DNA from: Candidatus Hydrogenedentota bacterium
GTDB lineage: Bacteria; Hydrogenedentota; Hydrogenedentia; Hydrogenedentales; SLHB01
Reading direction: 5' to 3'
Length of the DNA stretch: 64,000 nt
Assembly: GCA_029552745.1 (NCBI GenBank)
Contig: JAKPDK010000152.1
Coordinates: 1-64,000 of the forward strand
Made by a program: the position numbers and the translations under genes. Of this stretch, positions 27,774 to 37,229 are shown piece by piece. The first letter of the stretch is position 1. Each line of letters begins with the position of its first letter. The notes below the pieces were generated by a model that did no database searches, was not told where the DNA came from, and saw only the letters and a list, made by a program, of their open reading frames with translations.

Positions 27774-28721
27774 TTGCGTATTGCTCTTGCAGGTAGTGGA
27801 ACTCTTGCGACCAGTCTGTTGAATGCCCTTTTGGATTCTTCCCATGAAATTGTCGCGGTTATTCAAAATGGTCGAACCAAAAGGCGGATGATTTTCAATA
27901 GGTTAGCAAATTTCAACTTTATTTTCGCCAGTTATACGGATGTCCGGGAGATCGCCAAAAAGAACCGCATTCCTTTGGTTTATGTGGATTCTATGGAAGA
28001 GAGGGAACTTCAACCTCTTGCTGCTCGCAAGCCGGACATGATTCTGGTGGGAGGGTTTGGCATCATATTCAAAAAAGCTCTCTTGCAGTTGCCGCCTCTG
28101 GGCTGCGTAAATTGTCATGCTTCCCTCTTACCGAAACATCGGGGACCAAATCCCTATCGAGCGGCAATACTTTGCGGCGAAACCCAAACGGGCGTCACTT
28201 TTCATATGATGACGGAGCGTATCGACGCGGGGGATCTCCTGGAACAATATCCCTTCGCGATAACTTCTGAGGACACAGCCGCTTCGCTTCTTGAAAAGGC
28301 GTCGGCGCTTGCCGCCGACCATGTAGCTGGGTTGTGTGACCGCATTGAAAAGGGACAAGTGCGTCCTATCCCTCAGGATGAGAAGCTCGCTACTTACGAC
28401 AAAAACCTCAACGAAGAGGAGCTTTTCGTCCGGTGGGAGGGAAGCGCTTATGATCTAGAACGGAAAGTCCGGGCGTGTTATCCGTTTTCTCCTGTCCGTT
28501 TTCTATGGCGTGGTAGGAAAATCCTTCTCATGAAGTGCCGAGCCGAACCCACGCGTTCTTCAAGGGATCCCGGGACGATTTTGACAGTCAAGCCTAATCT
28601 GAAAATTAGAATGGGCGATGGAGCGATTGTCGTTCACCATGCCGCTTCTTGCAGCTGGCCCTACTTGACATGGCCTATGCTGTGGGACCGTCTGCAAGTG
28701 GGGGAGAACCTCTGCCAATAA
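27774..28721 (+). CDS. fmt: Methionyl-tRNA formyltransferase or related formyltransferase
   Basis: The N-terminal formyltransferase domain uses 10-formyl-tetrahydrofolate. The catalytic triad is present: Asn and His in VNCHASLLPKHRGPNPYRAA, and Asp in ERIDAGDLL. A C-terminal OB-like domain (FVRWEGSAYDLERKVRACYP onward) matches Fmt. From the TTG at 27774 (GGAG 10 bases upstream) the protein has 315 residues, equal to E. coli Fmt; the frame is open farther upstream, so the start is uncertain. Family neighbours ArnA and sugar formyltransferases share the domain. The tight operon with dtd supports a tRNA role. Confidence 0.75.
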   Translation: MRIALAGSGTLATSLLNALLDSSHEIVAVIQNGRTKRRMIFNRLANFNFIFASYTDVREIAKKNRIPLVYVDSMEERELQPLAARKPDMILVGGFGIIFKKALLQLPPLGCVNCHASLLPKHRGPNPYRAAILCGETQTGVTFHMMTERIDAGDLLEQYPFAITSEDTAASLLEKASALAADHVAGLCDRIEKGQVRPIPQDEKLATYDKNLNEEELFVRWEGSAYDLERKVRACYPFSPVRFLWRGRKILLMKCRAEPTRSSRDPGTILTVKPNLKIRMGDGAIVVHHAASCSWPYLTWPMLWDRLQVGENLCQ

Positions 28722-28736
28722 TCGGATAGCTCGCCA

Positions 28737-31118
28737 CTATTTTTGTTCGGTGTGGGCTTCGATTTCTGAGACAACCCACTCACAGTCTGCTGTACCGGTC
28801 TGAATAATCTTAACGACTCGACAAGAGACCGGTTCGAACGTAATTTCCACGGTGCTTCCGGTGGCTTCACCTTTCGCTACAGTTTTACCCTTGTCGCGCG
28901 CGCTGCGAAAAATGACGACTTCATAGGCGCGCGGGAAATACTTTCCGTCGTCGTCTGCGTGTAGGGTCAGCCCTCTTAACGTGACGTCTCTCCCAAAATC
29001 AATAGTAATCCATTGCCGAGGAACCTGGTTGGAGCTTGTTGTCCAAAAAGTTGATAAGTTTCCATCCATGGCGAGTTGAGACTTTTCGGCATTGACTGAA
29101 GCCGAAAGATGTGTAAGCGCCATCTCAACTCGTCGGATAGCCTCTTCTACATCCTTGTCCAATTCTTTTTCCTTTTTATATTTTTTGAGGAGGCGAAGGG
29201 ACTCCGGGTCTGCCAAGTTCCCAAGTCCTGCAATTACCGCCCTTTTTTCATCAACTCCAGTGGCACGTTTAAAAGCTTTGGCGTAACGGTGTACTGTCTT
29301 TGCCGGTTTGGATTCCGAAGGAGTTCCCAGCAAACGAATATATCCCCGCAAAGCAACCGTCCTTAAAGCGGGAGTTGGGGCTGTTCTGGAAAGATAGTCC
29401 AGGTCAGAAAGGACCGTCGGGGACGGCCACCCAGCAAGCGCTCTGAGTGCCGCTTCTTTGACTCGGGGATCACGCTCACGGTAACACGCACGCAAGGCGG
29501 AAAGCGCCGTATCGTTTCCAAGTTCGCCCAAAATCGTCAAAACGGCAATTCTGGCATCAGGTTTATTCTTTGTTTCTTTAAGAACATTGAGAACAACTTG
29601 TGTGCCTGATGCTCCAGGGCATTTCTTAGCCAAGGAAACGGATGCGTCTACAAGTGTCGCCCGCACAGAGTCTTCCGTTTCCTGGAGAAGCTGGGCGAGA
29701 ACCGCGGAAAGGTGTTCAGGTCCCCCTAAGACAGAAACGGCACGAAAAACCTCTGCGCGAACTTTGGGTTCAGGATCCTGGGCGAGTCTCAGGAGAGCAT
29801 CTGTATGAGAGTGGGCGAACCTTCGTGCAAGAGCGGAAGCCGCCTCACACCGAAGAGTTGGGTCAGAATCATTGAGTGTCCGAGCTATCGTTTCATCAAT
29901 GTCCTCTCCTTTCATCCGGTCAATGGCTTTCCGGAAGTGTTTTTGGAGCGGCTCCTGTCCGTGTGCAGCAATAGTTAGCAAATGCGGTACCACAGACTTA
30001 TCCCCCCACCGTGCGGCAATTCCGAAGGCTGCTTGTTGCACGGCCGGTTCGGGTGATTTCAAATAGGGCAATATGTTGGAAACAACGGCGGGGTTGCCGT
30101 TGTCTTCTAGCGCATTCAGCGCAAGTATGAGAGCGCGGTCATGCAAGGAGGCTAGGTGTCCCGGTAATTCTTCGGGTGTCTCGGGTATTTCTCGCAATGC
30201 CTGCGCCGCGGCTGTACATACCTCTTGGTCAATGCTGTTTAGCCCTGATATAACGATGGGAAAAGCACCGCGTCCTTGGATCTTTACGATACCCAACAAT
30301 GCAGCTGCGCGAGTTGCGGCCGGTTCAGAAGGTTCAAACAAAAGGCTGAAGATTTGCAAAGCCTGTTGTGTCTTTCCCTGCGCAAGAAGTCTTTCAGCAC
30401 ATTGGAGAAGGGAATCGTTTAAGACATGGCGCAATGCGGGGGCAACAGCTATTTTCTTACGCAAAAGGGCGTTTGCCGCTTCCAAAGTCCCTATCTTGCC
30501 TAATGCCATTATGGTGGCAGTGGTCGTTTCCGGATCTCTTTCAGAAAGCAATCCGATTAACGTGCCCACAGCTGCAACCTCTCGCCGTTCACCGAGAGAG
30601 TTGATAATTCCAACGCGTTCTTTGCCTTTGGTTTGACTCAAACTGCGCAACAAGACTTCGCCCGCACCCTTGCTGGGCATTCTTTCCAAAACATATCGCG
30701 CGATATCAGCCGTTTCCGGCTCGATTAGTAGTCTCTGGAGAACGGGCAACGTCTCTTCTTTTGCGATGAGATACAGTTGTTTGGCTAGGAATTGTTTCGC
30801 TGCCATGCTGCAATCAGTCGCCAAGAATTCCGCCAACTGTTTTGCCACGGTTTGTCGTCGTGTTGGGTCAGACTGTGCTGCCAGAACGTGTTGAGAAATG
30901 GCTTCCAGGATGTCGTTCTTTTCTCCATACTCGTACGTCTTTAGTTCGGGCAACAAAACCTCCAGCGAGGGTAGTTCCGCCAAGAGTTGTCCTGTTGCTG
31001 GGCTATCTGCCGAACTGGGCGTCATCGAGATACTCGTGATAAAAAGAATAGTCCCGATTGTCGCAAAAAAATCGGCGACGTCCTTTTTGGTATTTACGAG
31101 GGAATTTTTCCTACTCAT
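28737..31118 (-). CDS. Secreted HEAT-repeat protein with C-terminal discoidin-like domain
   Basis: 793 residues. The N terminus has a hydrophobic export signal (about 15-36, ending ...TPSSADS). Residues about 50-640 are HEAT/PBS-like helical repeats, for example LIGLLSERDPETTTATIMALGKIG and RAEVFRAVSVLGGPEHLSAV. The last 130 residues look like an F5/8 type C (discoidin) domain: WTTSSNQVPRQWITIDFG, LRGLTLHADDDG and VKIIQTG. Such domains bind carbohydrate or protein surfaces. The Tat oxidoreductase gene ends just upstream (22 bases), so the two are probably co-transcribed. Periplasmic or surface scaffold is the safest guess. Confidence 0.75.
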   Translation of the reverse strand: MSRKNSLVNTKKDVADFFATIGTILFITSISMTPSSADSPATGQLLAELPSLEVLLPELKTYEYGEKNDILEAISQHVLAAQSDPTRRQTVAKQLAEFLATDCSMAAKQFLAKQLYLIAKEETLPVLQRLLIEPETADIARYVLERMPSKGAGEVLLRSLSQTKGKERVGIINSLGERREVAAVGTLIGLLSERDPETTTATIMALGKIGTLEAANALLRKKIAVAPALRHVLNDSLLQCAERLLAQGKTQQALQIFSLLFEPSEPAATRAAALLGIVKIQGRGAFPIVISGLNSIDQEVCTAAAQALREIPETPEELPGHLASLHDRALILALNALEDNGNPAVVSNILPYLKSPEPAVQQAAFGIAARWGDKSVVPHLLTIAAHGQEPLQKHFRKAIDRMKGEDIDETIARTLNDSDPTLRCEAASALARRFAHSHTDALLRLAQDPEPKVRAEVFRAVSVLGGPEHLSAVLAQLLQETEDSVRATLVDASVSLAKKCPGASGTQVVLNVLKETKNKPDARIAVLTILGELGNDTALSALRACYRERDPRVKEAALRALAGWPSPTVLSDLDYLSRTAPTPALRTVALRGYIRLLGTPSESKPAKTVHRYAKAFKRATGVDEKRAVIAGLGNLADPESLRLLKKYKKEKELDKDVEEAIRRVEMALTHLSASVNAEKSQLAMDGNLSTFWTTSSNQVPRQWITIDFGRDVTLRGLTLHADDDGKYFPRAYEVVIFRSARDKGKTVAKGEATGSTVEITFEPVSCRVVKIIQTGTADCEWVVSEIEAHTEQK

Positions 31119-31140
31119 GTCCTTTGCTCCATTTCGTTGA

Positions 31141-32463
31141 TTAACTTAACGTCCAAGGACTACGCATCGCACGTTGCATCAGTCTCGAAGCTTCCGGGTC
31201 GTCCACAAAATCTTCTTTGACCGGGTCCCAGCGAAGAGGGCGTTTTAACCAATAGGCGATATTTCCCAGATGGCAGACAGTAACTGACCGATACCCAATG
31301 GCTACGTCGCAAATCGGCCGACTCCTTGTTTTGATGCAATTCAGCCAATCCTCATGATGTCCGGGACTTTCGTAAAGATGAATCTCGTTGGGTGTAATGG
31401 GCTCGTGCAGAAGTTCAGGAGGATCCGTTTCCAAGTAGCCACGATTGACCATCACTCTTCCTTCTGTGCCGATGAACTCTACGCCGGCTTTGGCTGCCCC
31501 CCCGCCATGATACATAACAACGCCATTAGCATACTTGTAGGTCAACCTTTGAAATTCCTTGCCGTCTGGGGGATAAATTTCCACGGGTCCCGATTCATCC
31601 ATGCCAAGACCCCACTGCGCAATGTCAAAATGGTGAGCACCCCAGTCGGTCATGGAACCGCCTGAATAATCCCTATACGCTCTAAAATTCGGCCAACCGG
31701 GATAGTCGAGCCCTGGGGCGATGTCTGAATTATACGGGCGCCAGGGAGCCGGCCCGAGCCAGAAATCCCAGTCCAGTCCTTCTGGAACTGGTTCTGCAGG
31801 CAGGTTGCACTCAATGGGAGGGCCTCCGACATTGACATGAACCGTGTGTACTTTCCCGATTCTGCCGTTGCGGACCAATTCACACGCAATTCGAAAGCCC
31901 GCTTCGGACCGTTGCTGACTGCCCGTTTGGAAGACACGGCCATAATTTCTTGCCGTGGCCACCATGGCTTTCCCCTCGTTAATTGTGAGTGTAAGAGGCT
32001 TTTCGCAGTACACATCTTTGCCGTGCTTCATAGCTTCAATTGCCGGTATGGCATGCCAGTGGTCTGGAGTGGCAATCAGTACGGCGTCTATATCGGCTCG
32101 CGCAAGTAGTTCCCGGAAATCATGGTATGTATCGCAGCCTTTGTACGTGCCTCTATCGCTACGTTCCGCATAGAAATCGTTGACTTGCTGCTGGGCTTTT
32201 TCAAGCCGAATTCGCTCGACGTCACATAAAGCCACGACTTGAACGTCGGGTCGGCCCAGCATGGCGCGCAAGTGTGAACGCATCTGTTTGCCCATGCCGA
32301 TAAAGCCCAAGGCAACACGTTCACTTGGCGGTTCGGGCTTTGATTGCGCCCAACTCTTACCTGAAACCGAGACCAAACCCAGTCCTGTCGCAAAGCGTCC
32401 TACAGTCATAACGAACTGTCGTCGGCTTAATCCAGGATAGACTTCTTTGTGATTTGTTCTCAT
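31141..32463 (-). CDS. Tat-exported Gfo/Idh/MocA family oxidoreductase
   Basis: 440 residues from ATG 32463, which has AAGGGG 8 bases upstream. Twin-arginine signal SRRQFVMTVGRFATGLGLV at about 13-31. The Rossmann motif GFIGMGKQMRSHL follows, then ATPDHWHAIPAIEAMKHGKDVY and the catalytic EKP in CEKPLTLTINEGKAMV. The middle has DWGAHHFDIAQWGLGMDESG, typical of the large secreted subfamily common in Planctomycetes and related phyla. It would act on sugars in the periplasm with a tightly bound cofactor carried through Tat. The exact reaction is unknown. Confidence 0.9.
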   Translation of the reverse strand: MRTNHKEVYPGLSRRQFVMTVGRFATGLGLVSVSGKSWAQSKPEPPSERVALGFIGMGKQMRSHLRAMLGRPDVQVVALCDVERIRLEKAQQQVNDFYAERSDRGTYKGCDTYHDFRELLARADIDAVLIATPDHWHAIPAIEAMKHGKDVYCEKPLTLTINEGKAMVATARNYGRVFQTGSQQRSEAGFRIACELVRNGRIGKVHTVHVNVGGPPIECNLPAEPVPEGLDWDFWLGPAPWRPYNSDIAPGLDYPGWPNFRAYRDYSGGSMTDWGAHHFDIAQWGLGMDESGPVEIYPPDGKEFQRLTYKYANGVVMYHGGGAAKAGVEFIGTEGRVMVNRGYLETDPPELLHEPITPNEIHLYESPGHHEDWLNCIKTRSRPICDVAIGYRSVTVCHLGNIAYWLKRPLRWDPVKEDFVDDPEASRLMQRAMRSPWTLS

Positions 32464-32538
32464 ACGCGTTTCCCCTTCTTTGTAGATTGAGCGCACCACT
32501 CTGTTACTTTACTCTCCCTGTTACCTTAATGACAAACA

Positions 32539-32567
32539 TTCTTCTCCACAAGCGACCTGTGTATAAT
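32539..32567 (+). promoter_or_regulatory. Promoter candidate for aroD
   Basis: Consensus -10 TATAAT (32562-32567), 17-base spacer, weak -35 TTCTTC (32539-32544). Predicted start near 32574, 46 bases before the GTG. Confidence 0.5.
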
Positions 32568-32619
32568 CCTTAGAGTAGGTTCAGGCACGCTGGTGGTGTA
32601 TCTCGGAAGGAATAAGTTC

Positions 32620-33636
32620 GTGAAAAGGACATTGATCGCCCTTGCCATTGCGGCAGAAAGTACGCGGGAGGCCCTTCTCGCGATGGAACGACACGTGTCG
32701 CTTGTGGATGTTGCGGAATTGAGAGTCGACTTGATGCACGAGTGCGACCTTCGCGAGATTATGAAGAGCAAACCGCTACCCCTTATTGTTACAAACCGTC
32801 CCACTCGAGAAGGGGGACGATTTTCTGGCGAGGAAAGACTTCGGCTTAAGACATTACGCGAGGCGATCGAATTAGGCGCGGAATACGTAGATTGTGAAGC
32901 GGATTCTTTTCCAGAGTTTGGCAAATCTCGCGTGACGGAGACCAAATTCATCGTATCGCGGCATGATTTTGGGAAAATGCCAAACCTGTTTGAGGTGTTG
33001 GAATCGATCAAAGTGATGATGCCGGATATCGCCAAAGTTGTGGGGATGGCTAAGTCGAGTCTCGATGCCCTACATGCCCTGGAAGTCTTGAAGAGGACAA
33101 ACAGGCACGTGATTTCTTTGGCAATGGGTAGAAAAGGTTTGCCCAGCCGAGTTTTAGCAACCCGATATGGTGCCTATCTTACGTTTGTTAGTCAGAACAG
33201 TCCAGACAAAGGCACCGCGCCTGGGCAGCTTTCCGCAAGTGCTATGCGGGAAACGTATTTGGCACACCTCGTCGACGCAGAAACGACAGTCTTATCCTAT
33301 CTTCTCCCCGAAGAAGTCATCGAAATCAAGGAGATAGCAGAAGCGAACCATTTCTTGCGGTCAAATGCTGAGAACGCCGTGGTTATACCGTTTGAAATGC
33401 ATGAGTCGGAAGTAGGAAAGGTGTTCGATGCCAGTGACTCTCTGGGAATCAATTTGTTTTTGGTACATCCCCGCTCAGTGCAGGCGGTAGCTTCTTTCTT
33501 GGGACAGCCACTGCCTCGTAGTATGAATACGGGTCTTGTCGTGGTGCGCAAGCCGGAAGATTGCCGAACGTACTCCCTAACGGATTTTTCTCTTCTTACG
33601 GCGGTACAGACATTGGATTCGGTTGTATCTTACTAG
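32620..33636 (+). CDS. aroD: Type I 3-dehydroquinate dehydratase with vestigial AroE lobe
   Basis: 338 residues from GTG 32620, with GGAAGGA about 9 bases upstream. Residues 1-220 are a type I dehydroquinase, the third step of the shikimate pathway: Schiff-base Lys139 (DIAKVVGM), general base His115 (IVSRHDFG), substrate Arg177 (MGRKGLPSR) and the closing APGQLS loop. Residues about 246-332 are extra and resemble the substrate lobe of shikimate dehydrogenase: AVVIPFEM, GINLFLVHPRSVQAV (like GVNVTIPHK) and SMNTGLVVVR...SLTDF (like AVNT...NTDG). The start of that lobe and the whole NADP domain are missing and the PxK lysine is lost, so the AroE part cannot be active. The stop overlaps the convergent activase gene stop. 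Confidence 0.85.
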   Translation: MKRTLIALAIAAESTREALLAMERHVSLVDVAELRVDLMHECDLREIMKSKPLPLIVTNRPTREGGRFSGEERLRLKTLREAIELGAEYVDCEADSFPEFGKSRVTETKFIVSRHDFGKMPNLFEVLESIKVMMPDIAKVVGMAKSSLDALHALEVLKRTNRHVISLAMGRKGLPSRVLATRYGAYLTFVSQNSPDKGTAPGQLSASAMRETYLAHLVDAETTVLSYLLPEEVIEIKEIAEANHFLRSNAENAVVIPFEMHESEVGKVFDASDSLGINLFLVHPRSVQAVASFLGQPLPRSMNTGLVVVRKPEDCRTYSLTDFSLLTAVQTLDSVVSY

Positions 33637-36600
33637 ACCGACACTGTGGTGGGCAGTTGTTCCTCGCCTGAAAAAGTTGTTTTCTGCGCCGCTGCCGCCT
33701 CGTGCGGTGGGGATTGCGCCTCTTCCACGGGTTCGGCATTTATTGCCATACGGTTTTCCATCGATTTCAGAAAATAGAAAATAGTTTCGATGCGAATTTT
33801 TAGCGAGCCAGTGGGTTTATTTTCATCGATATCTTTGAAATAAAAGAATGGCTTCCCGGCAGATTCAATTATTTCACGTACTACACTAGAAATAGGGGCG
33901 TCGTGTCCGCATTTGAAATTGGACAGCTCCAAAGGGATCAAGTTGGGGTGGCGGGCTACAAACTTTGCGGCCCATATCTTTCGAGACGAGTTTTCCGAGA
34001 AACTATTTTTCCACACGTCCTCAATAGATAGGGGATGAGATAGGGTTCCGCACTGAATGTCCTCGGCAAAAACAGAATCTAGGGTCTCTTGATCAATCGG
34101 GAGACTGTCCAGCGTGAGAATAGGATAGCCCAACTTTTGGAAAGCCTCCGGAATGCCGTGGTTGATACCGGGGTCATTGTGGTACGGTCTGGCCAGGAGC
34201 GCGATACCCAATTTTTTTCTTTCCGCCAAATCCTTAATAATTCTTTTGCCCAGTTCTCGAAGTTCCGTTTGGAAGTCTTGGAGAGCTTGAAGTCCCGCGA
34301 GCACGGCGTCGTACGCCTCTTCTCTCGTAATTGTAATCTCCTTGTTCCAGTCCTCTGCAAACTGTCGGGCACATAAACCCGGTTTGGCTATACTTAAGAA
34401 CGTCTTTTTAAAAACAATACCTCTTGATTGAAATAGATCGCCTTCTTTAATAAACGCCGCGTGCACGGCCTCCGGCGTAGCCGTTGAGGTCGGGCATGCG
34501 AAAGAATCTTGAGTGTTAACAAGAAAAGAAGGAACGGTTTCTATCATAGGGAAAAAGATATGAGTCAACTGATATTCAGGGTGCTTGACGCGTAGCAGGT
34601 TATGTATATGAGCGATACAAAGTTTGCTAGGAAAACATGGATCGATACTTCCCCGATTTAAGCCTTCTCTATACAGGGCATCGCTGGTTGGATCAGACCA
34701 AACGATATTTTCCTCTGGTACTCCCAGACTCTGAAAAAGACCCATGAAAAAAGGCGCCAACCCGTACATATTAAGCACACGAGGGATACCTATGGTTATA
34801 GACTTTCGGCGTTCCATTCTCTTGCGACGAAGGTTCTTGAAGGCGATAGAGAGGATCCTTGAGACGGAAGAGCGATTCTGGGATTTGTTCAGAGGTGCTG
34901 TTTTAACGGGTTGAAATGCCTTGATAGCGGCGTAATCCGCCAAATTGAGCGTAGCCTTTTTTATGTTTTCTATTTTCTCCTGGACACACCGCATGGTTTG
35001 AACGTCTTCTACGGTTCCTTTCTCGCAATTCGCAATGATAATGCGGCGCACATTACCATGCTCCAAAGGTTTGTGTTCGTGTGGGATCAAATCTTGGGTC
35101 TTTTGGGTTGCCGGTAGAGTGACGTCGATGAAGGTTCTCATGCATTGATTGGCGCAGAATCGGCAGCGGGTTTCTTCGCCTCTAGAAGTTACGTATTGCA
35201 GTTTTTGCGCCGCTTCAAGACCAATGAAGGAAGTCATAAACGGCTTTTCTTCATACATACGTTGCACTTCGAACGCGCATCCTAACGCGCCACTTTCTCC
35301 GCAATGTTCATGCACGATAATGTTCGGTTCAATACCGGTTCCCCTAAAGCGTTCCCAGATGAAGTCTACCTGTGCCTTAACCGCCGCTAAATTACGTTGC
35401 GTGCCCCCCTGAAGAACGAAAACTTGTCCCAACTGAACAAGATTGGGTATCTGGCAAACATACAACCAAATGTTCTTGGGTAAAACTGCAGCTAGTCCAG
35501 CCAGGATTTCATTGGGCTGCCACCCTTGCCGCTGAAAATCGACAATATCCGACTGCAAGAAAACAGCACAGCCGTAACTGAAAGACGGCATATTTGCTGC
35601 TGTGAACGCCACATCGGCGTACTCACTTACCTTTATTCCCAACGACTGCGCCGTGGCTTGTAAATAGTAGCCATTGCCGGCAGAACATTGGGTGTTCAGT
35701 CTGAAATCTTTCACCACGCCATGCTTGAGGAAAAGAATCTTGATATCTTGCCCCCCGACATCGCAGATCACATCTGCATTCGGGTAATACTGCAAAGCAC
35801 CTTTGGCGTGGGCGATGGTCTCCACCAATGCGATATCGGCTCCGATGGCTTCCCGAAGAATATCCTTGGCATAACCGGTAGTTCCAACCCCTAAAACTCT
35901 GAGATTGGTTCCCTGGTCGACAATCCGATGTTCTAACATGCGAAGAACCGTCCGAATGTCCTCTAAGGGATTGCCGCTGGAAAGATGGTACGCCTTTGCC
36001 AGCAATTGTCCGTCGCGGCCGATGAGCACTGCTTTGGTACTTGTAGAGCCTGCGTCGATACCCAGAAAAGCTTCCACTGTTGTCCCCTTCGGCAAAACCG
36101 GCGGAGTCCACGCTGCTTTCCAATACTTCGTTTTGAATGCGGCTAGTTCCTCCTCACTCCGGACCAAAGCTCGGGATTCTGTTCTGAGATGTCGTTTCGT
36201 TCGGTTCCTGTCAATGAACCTGCGAAGTCCGTTTGTGCCGGCGTAAAGTCCAACCAACGGGTTATCTAGCATTTCTCTTTGACCGAATATAATCGCGCCC
36301 AACGCCCCAAAATAATGGGCATTCTCCGGGACCAAGATAAGTTCTTCAGGGGAGAAGCTCTCATGCAGCGTGACGTCGCGGTCTTCCCAAATTTGCCAAA
36401 GTCGTCTACGCCAGCACTCTTGAAGACCTTTTAGAAAAAAGTTCGGGCCGCCCAGCAAAAGTACCTTGGGCAGCAGAGTGTTTCCACGCGTGAGGACAGA
36501 AAGATTTTGTTGGACAATAGACTCAAATAGTGAAGCGACCAGTTCTTCGGCGGGTACCCCTTGTTTTTGAAGACTATTTATGTCTGTCTCAGCAAATACA

Positions 36601-37229
36601 CCGCACTTCCCTGCGATGGGATGAATGCGGACGTTTTCATAACGCATTTGAGATAACTGCTCGCTGGAGATACCCAGTTTTGCAGCAATTTTGTCAATGA
36701 TGGCGCCCGTTCCACTCGCACATTTGTCGTTCATGGTCGCGAATTTTCTAGGCGCCTTCGTTACAGGGTCATTTCTGAAGATAATGACTTTCGCGTCTTG
36801 TCCCCCAAGTTCGATAACGCTACGAGTGTCGGGGTACAATCTTTCAACCGCCAGACTGACCGCATTAACCTCGTGAACGTAATAGCCGCCTATCAAGTGG
36901 GAAAGTGTTGAACCGCCGGAACCAGTCAAGAAAACTCTGCATGGGTATGCCTTAGGTACAAGTGAGGCGACTTCTTCCAAAAACTCCAGACAGGTTTCAG
37001 CCAGTCGTGCATCATGTCGGCGGTAATGTTGCCACAGGACCGCGTCGTTCTCAGAGTTACGCACAACGATTTTGGCGGTAGTGCTGCCGATATCCAGACC
37101 TATTAAGAGAAAAGGGGAAACACAGTTTGAAGCTGCGGGACTATGGGGAGATACTTTTGGTTGCCGTTTGTCATGTTCTATTGTCGAAGGCTTCTTAAAT
37201 ATCGGGAACATGGTTCTTATTCTGTGCAT
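33633..37229 (-). CDS. 2-hydroxyacyl-CoA dehydratase activase-like protein (BadF/BadG duplicated, DUF2229)
   Basis: 1198 residues. Two ASKHA ATPase domains of the HgdC/BadF/BcrA type lie in tandem. The first holds LIGLDIGSTTAKIVV (about 43) and KCASGTGAIIDKIAAKLG. The second holds FLGIDAGSTSTKAVLIG (about 386) and TQCSAGNGYYLQATAQSLG, with the 4Fe-4S cluster Cys in each. Next comes a Cys cluster RCRFCANQCMRTF, then a DUF2229-like domain (IGIPRVLNMYGLAPFFMGLF, DPCFPSKLCIAHIHN). HgdC-type activases use ATP to push an electron into radical 2-hydroxyacyl-CoA dehydratases. Proteins of this large layout are widespread in anaerobes, but their substrates are unknown. Overlaps the upstream gene by 13 bases. 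Confidence 0.85.
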   Translation of the reverse strand: MHRIRTMFPIFKKPSTIEHDKRQPKVSPHSPAASNCVSPFLLIGLDIGSTTAKIVVRNSENDAVLWQHYRRHDARLAETCLEFLEEVASLVPKAYPCRVFLTGSGGSTLSHLIGGYYVHEVNAVSLAVERLYPDTRSVIELGGQDAKVIIFRNDPVTKAPRKFATMNDKCASGTGAIIDKIAAKLGISSEQLSQMRYENVRIHPIAGKCGVFAETDINSLQKQGVPAEELVASLFESIVQQNLSVLTRGNTLLPKVLLLGGPNFFLKGLQECWRRRLWQIWEDRDVTLHESFSPEELILVPENAHYFGALGAIIFGQREMLDNPLVGLYAGTNGLRRFIDRNRTKRHLRTESRALVRSEEELAAFKTKYWKAAWTPPVLPKGTTVEAFLGIDAGSTSTKAVLIGRDGQLLAKAYHLSSGNPLEDIRTVLRMLEHRIVDQGTNLRVLGVGTTGYAKDILREAIGADIALVETIAHAKGALQYYPNADVICDVGGQDIKILFLKHGVVKDFRLNTQCSAGNGYYLQATAQSLGIKVSEYADVAFTAANMPSFSYGCAVFLQSDIVDFQRQGWQPNEILAGLAAVLPKNIWLYVCQIPNLVQLGQVFVLQGGTQRNLAAVKAQVDFIWERFRGTGIEPNIIVHEHCGESGALGCAFEVQRMYEEKPFMTSFIGLEAAQKLQYVTSRGEETRCRFCANQCMRTFIDVTLPATQKTQDLIPHEHKPLEHGNVRRIIIANCEKGTVEDVQTMRCVQEKIENIKKATLNLADYAAIKAFQPVKTAPLNKSQNRSSVSRILSIAFKNLRRKRMERRKSITIGIPRVLNMYGLAPFFMGLFQSLGVPEENIVWSDPTSDALYREGLNRGSIDPCFPSKLCIAHIHNLLRVKHPEYQLTHIFFPMIETVPSFLVNTQDSFACPTSTATPEAVHAAFIKEGDLFQSRGIVFKKTFLSIAKPGLCARQFAEDWNKEITITREEAYDAVLAGLQALQDFQTELRELGKRIIKDLAERKKLGIALLARPYHNDPGINHGIPEAFQKLGYPILTLDSLPIDQETLDSVFAEDIQCGTLSHPLSIEDVWKNSFSENSSRKIWAAKFVARHPNLIPLELSNFKCGHDAPISSVVREIIESAGKPFFYFKDIDENKPTGSLKIRIETIFYFLKSMENRMAINAEPVEEAQSPPHEAAAAQKTTFSGEEQLPTTVSV

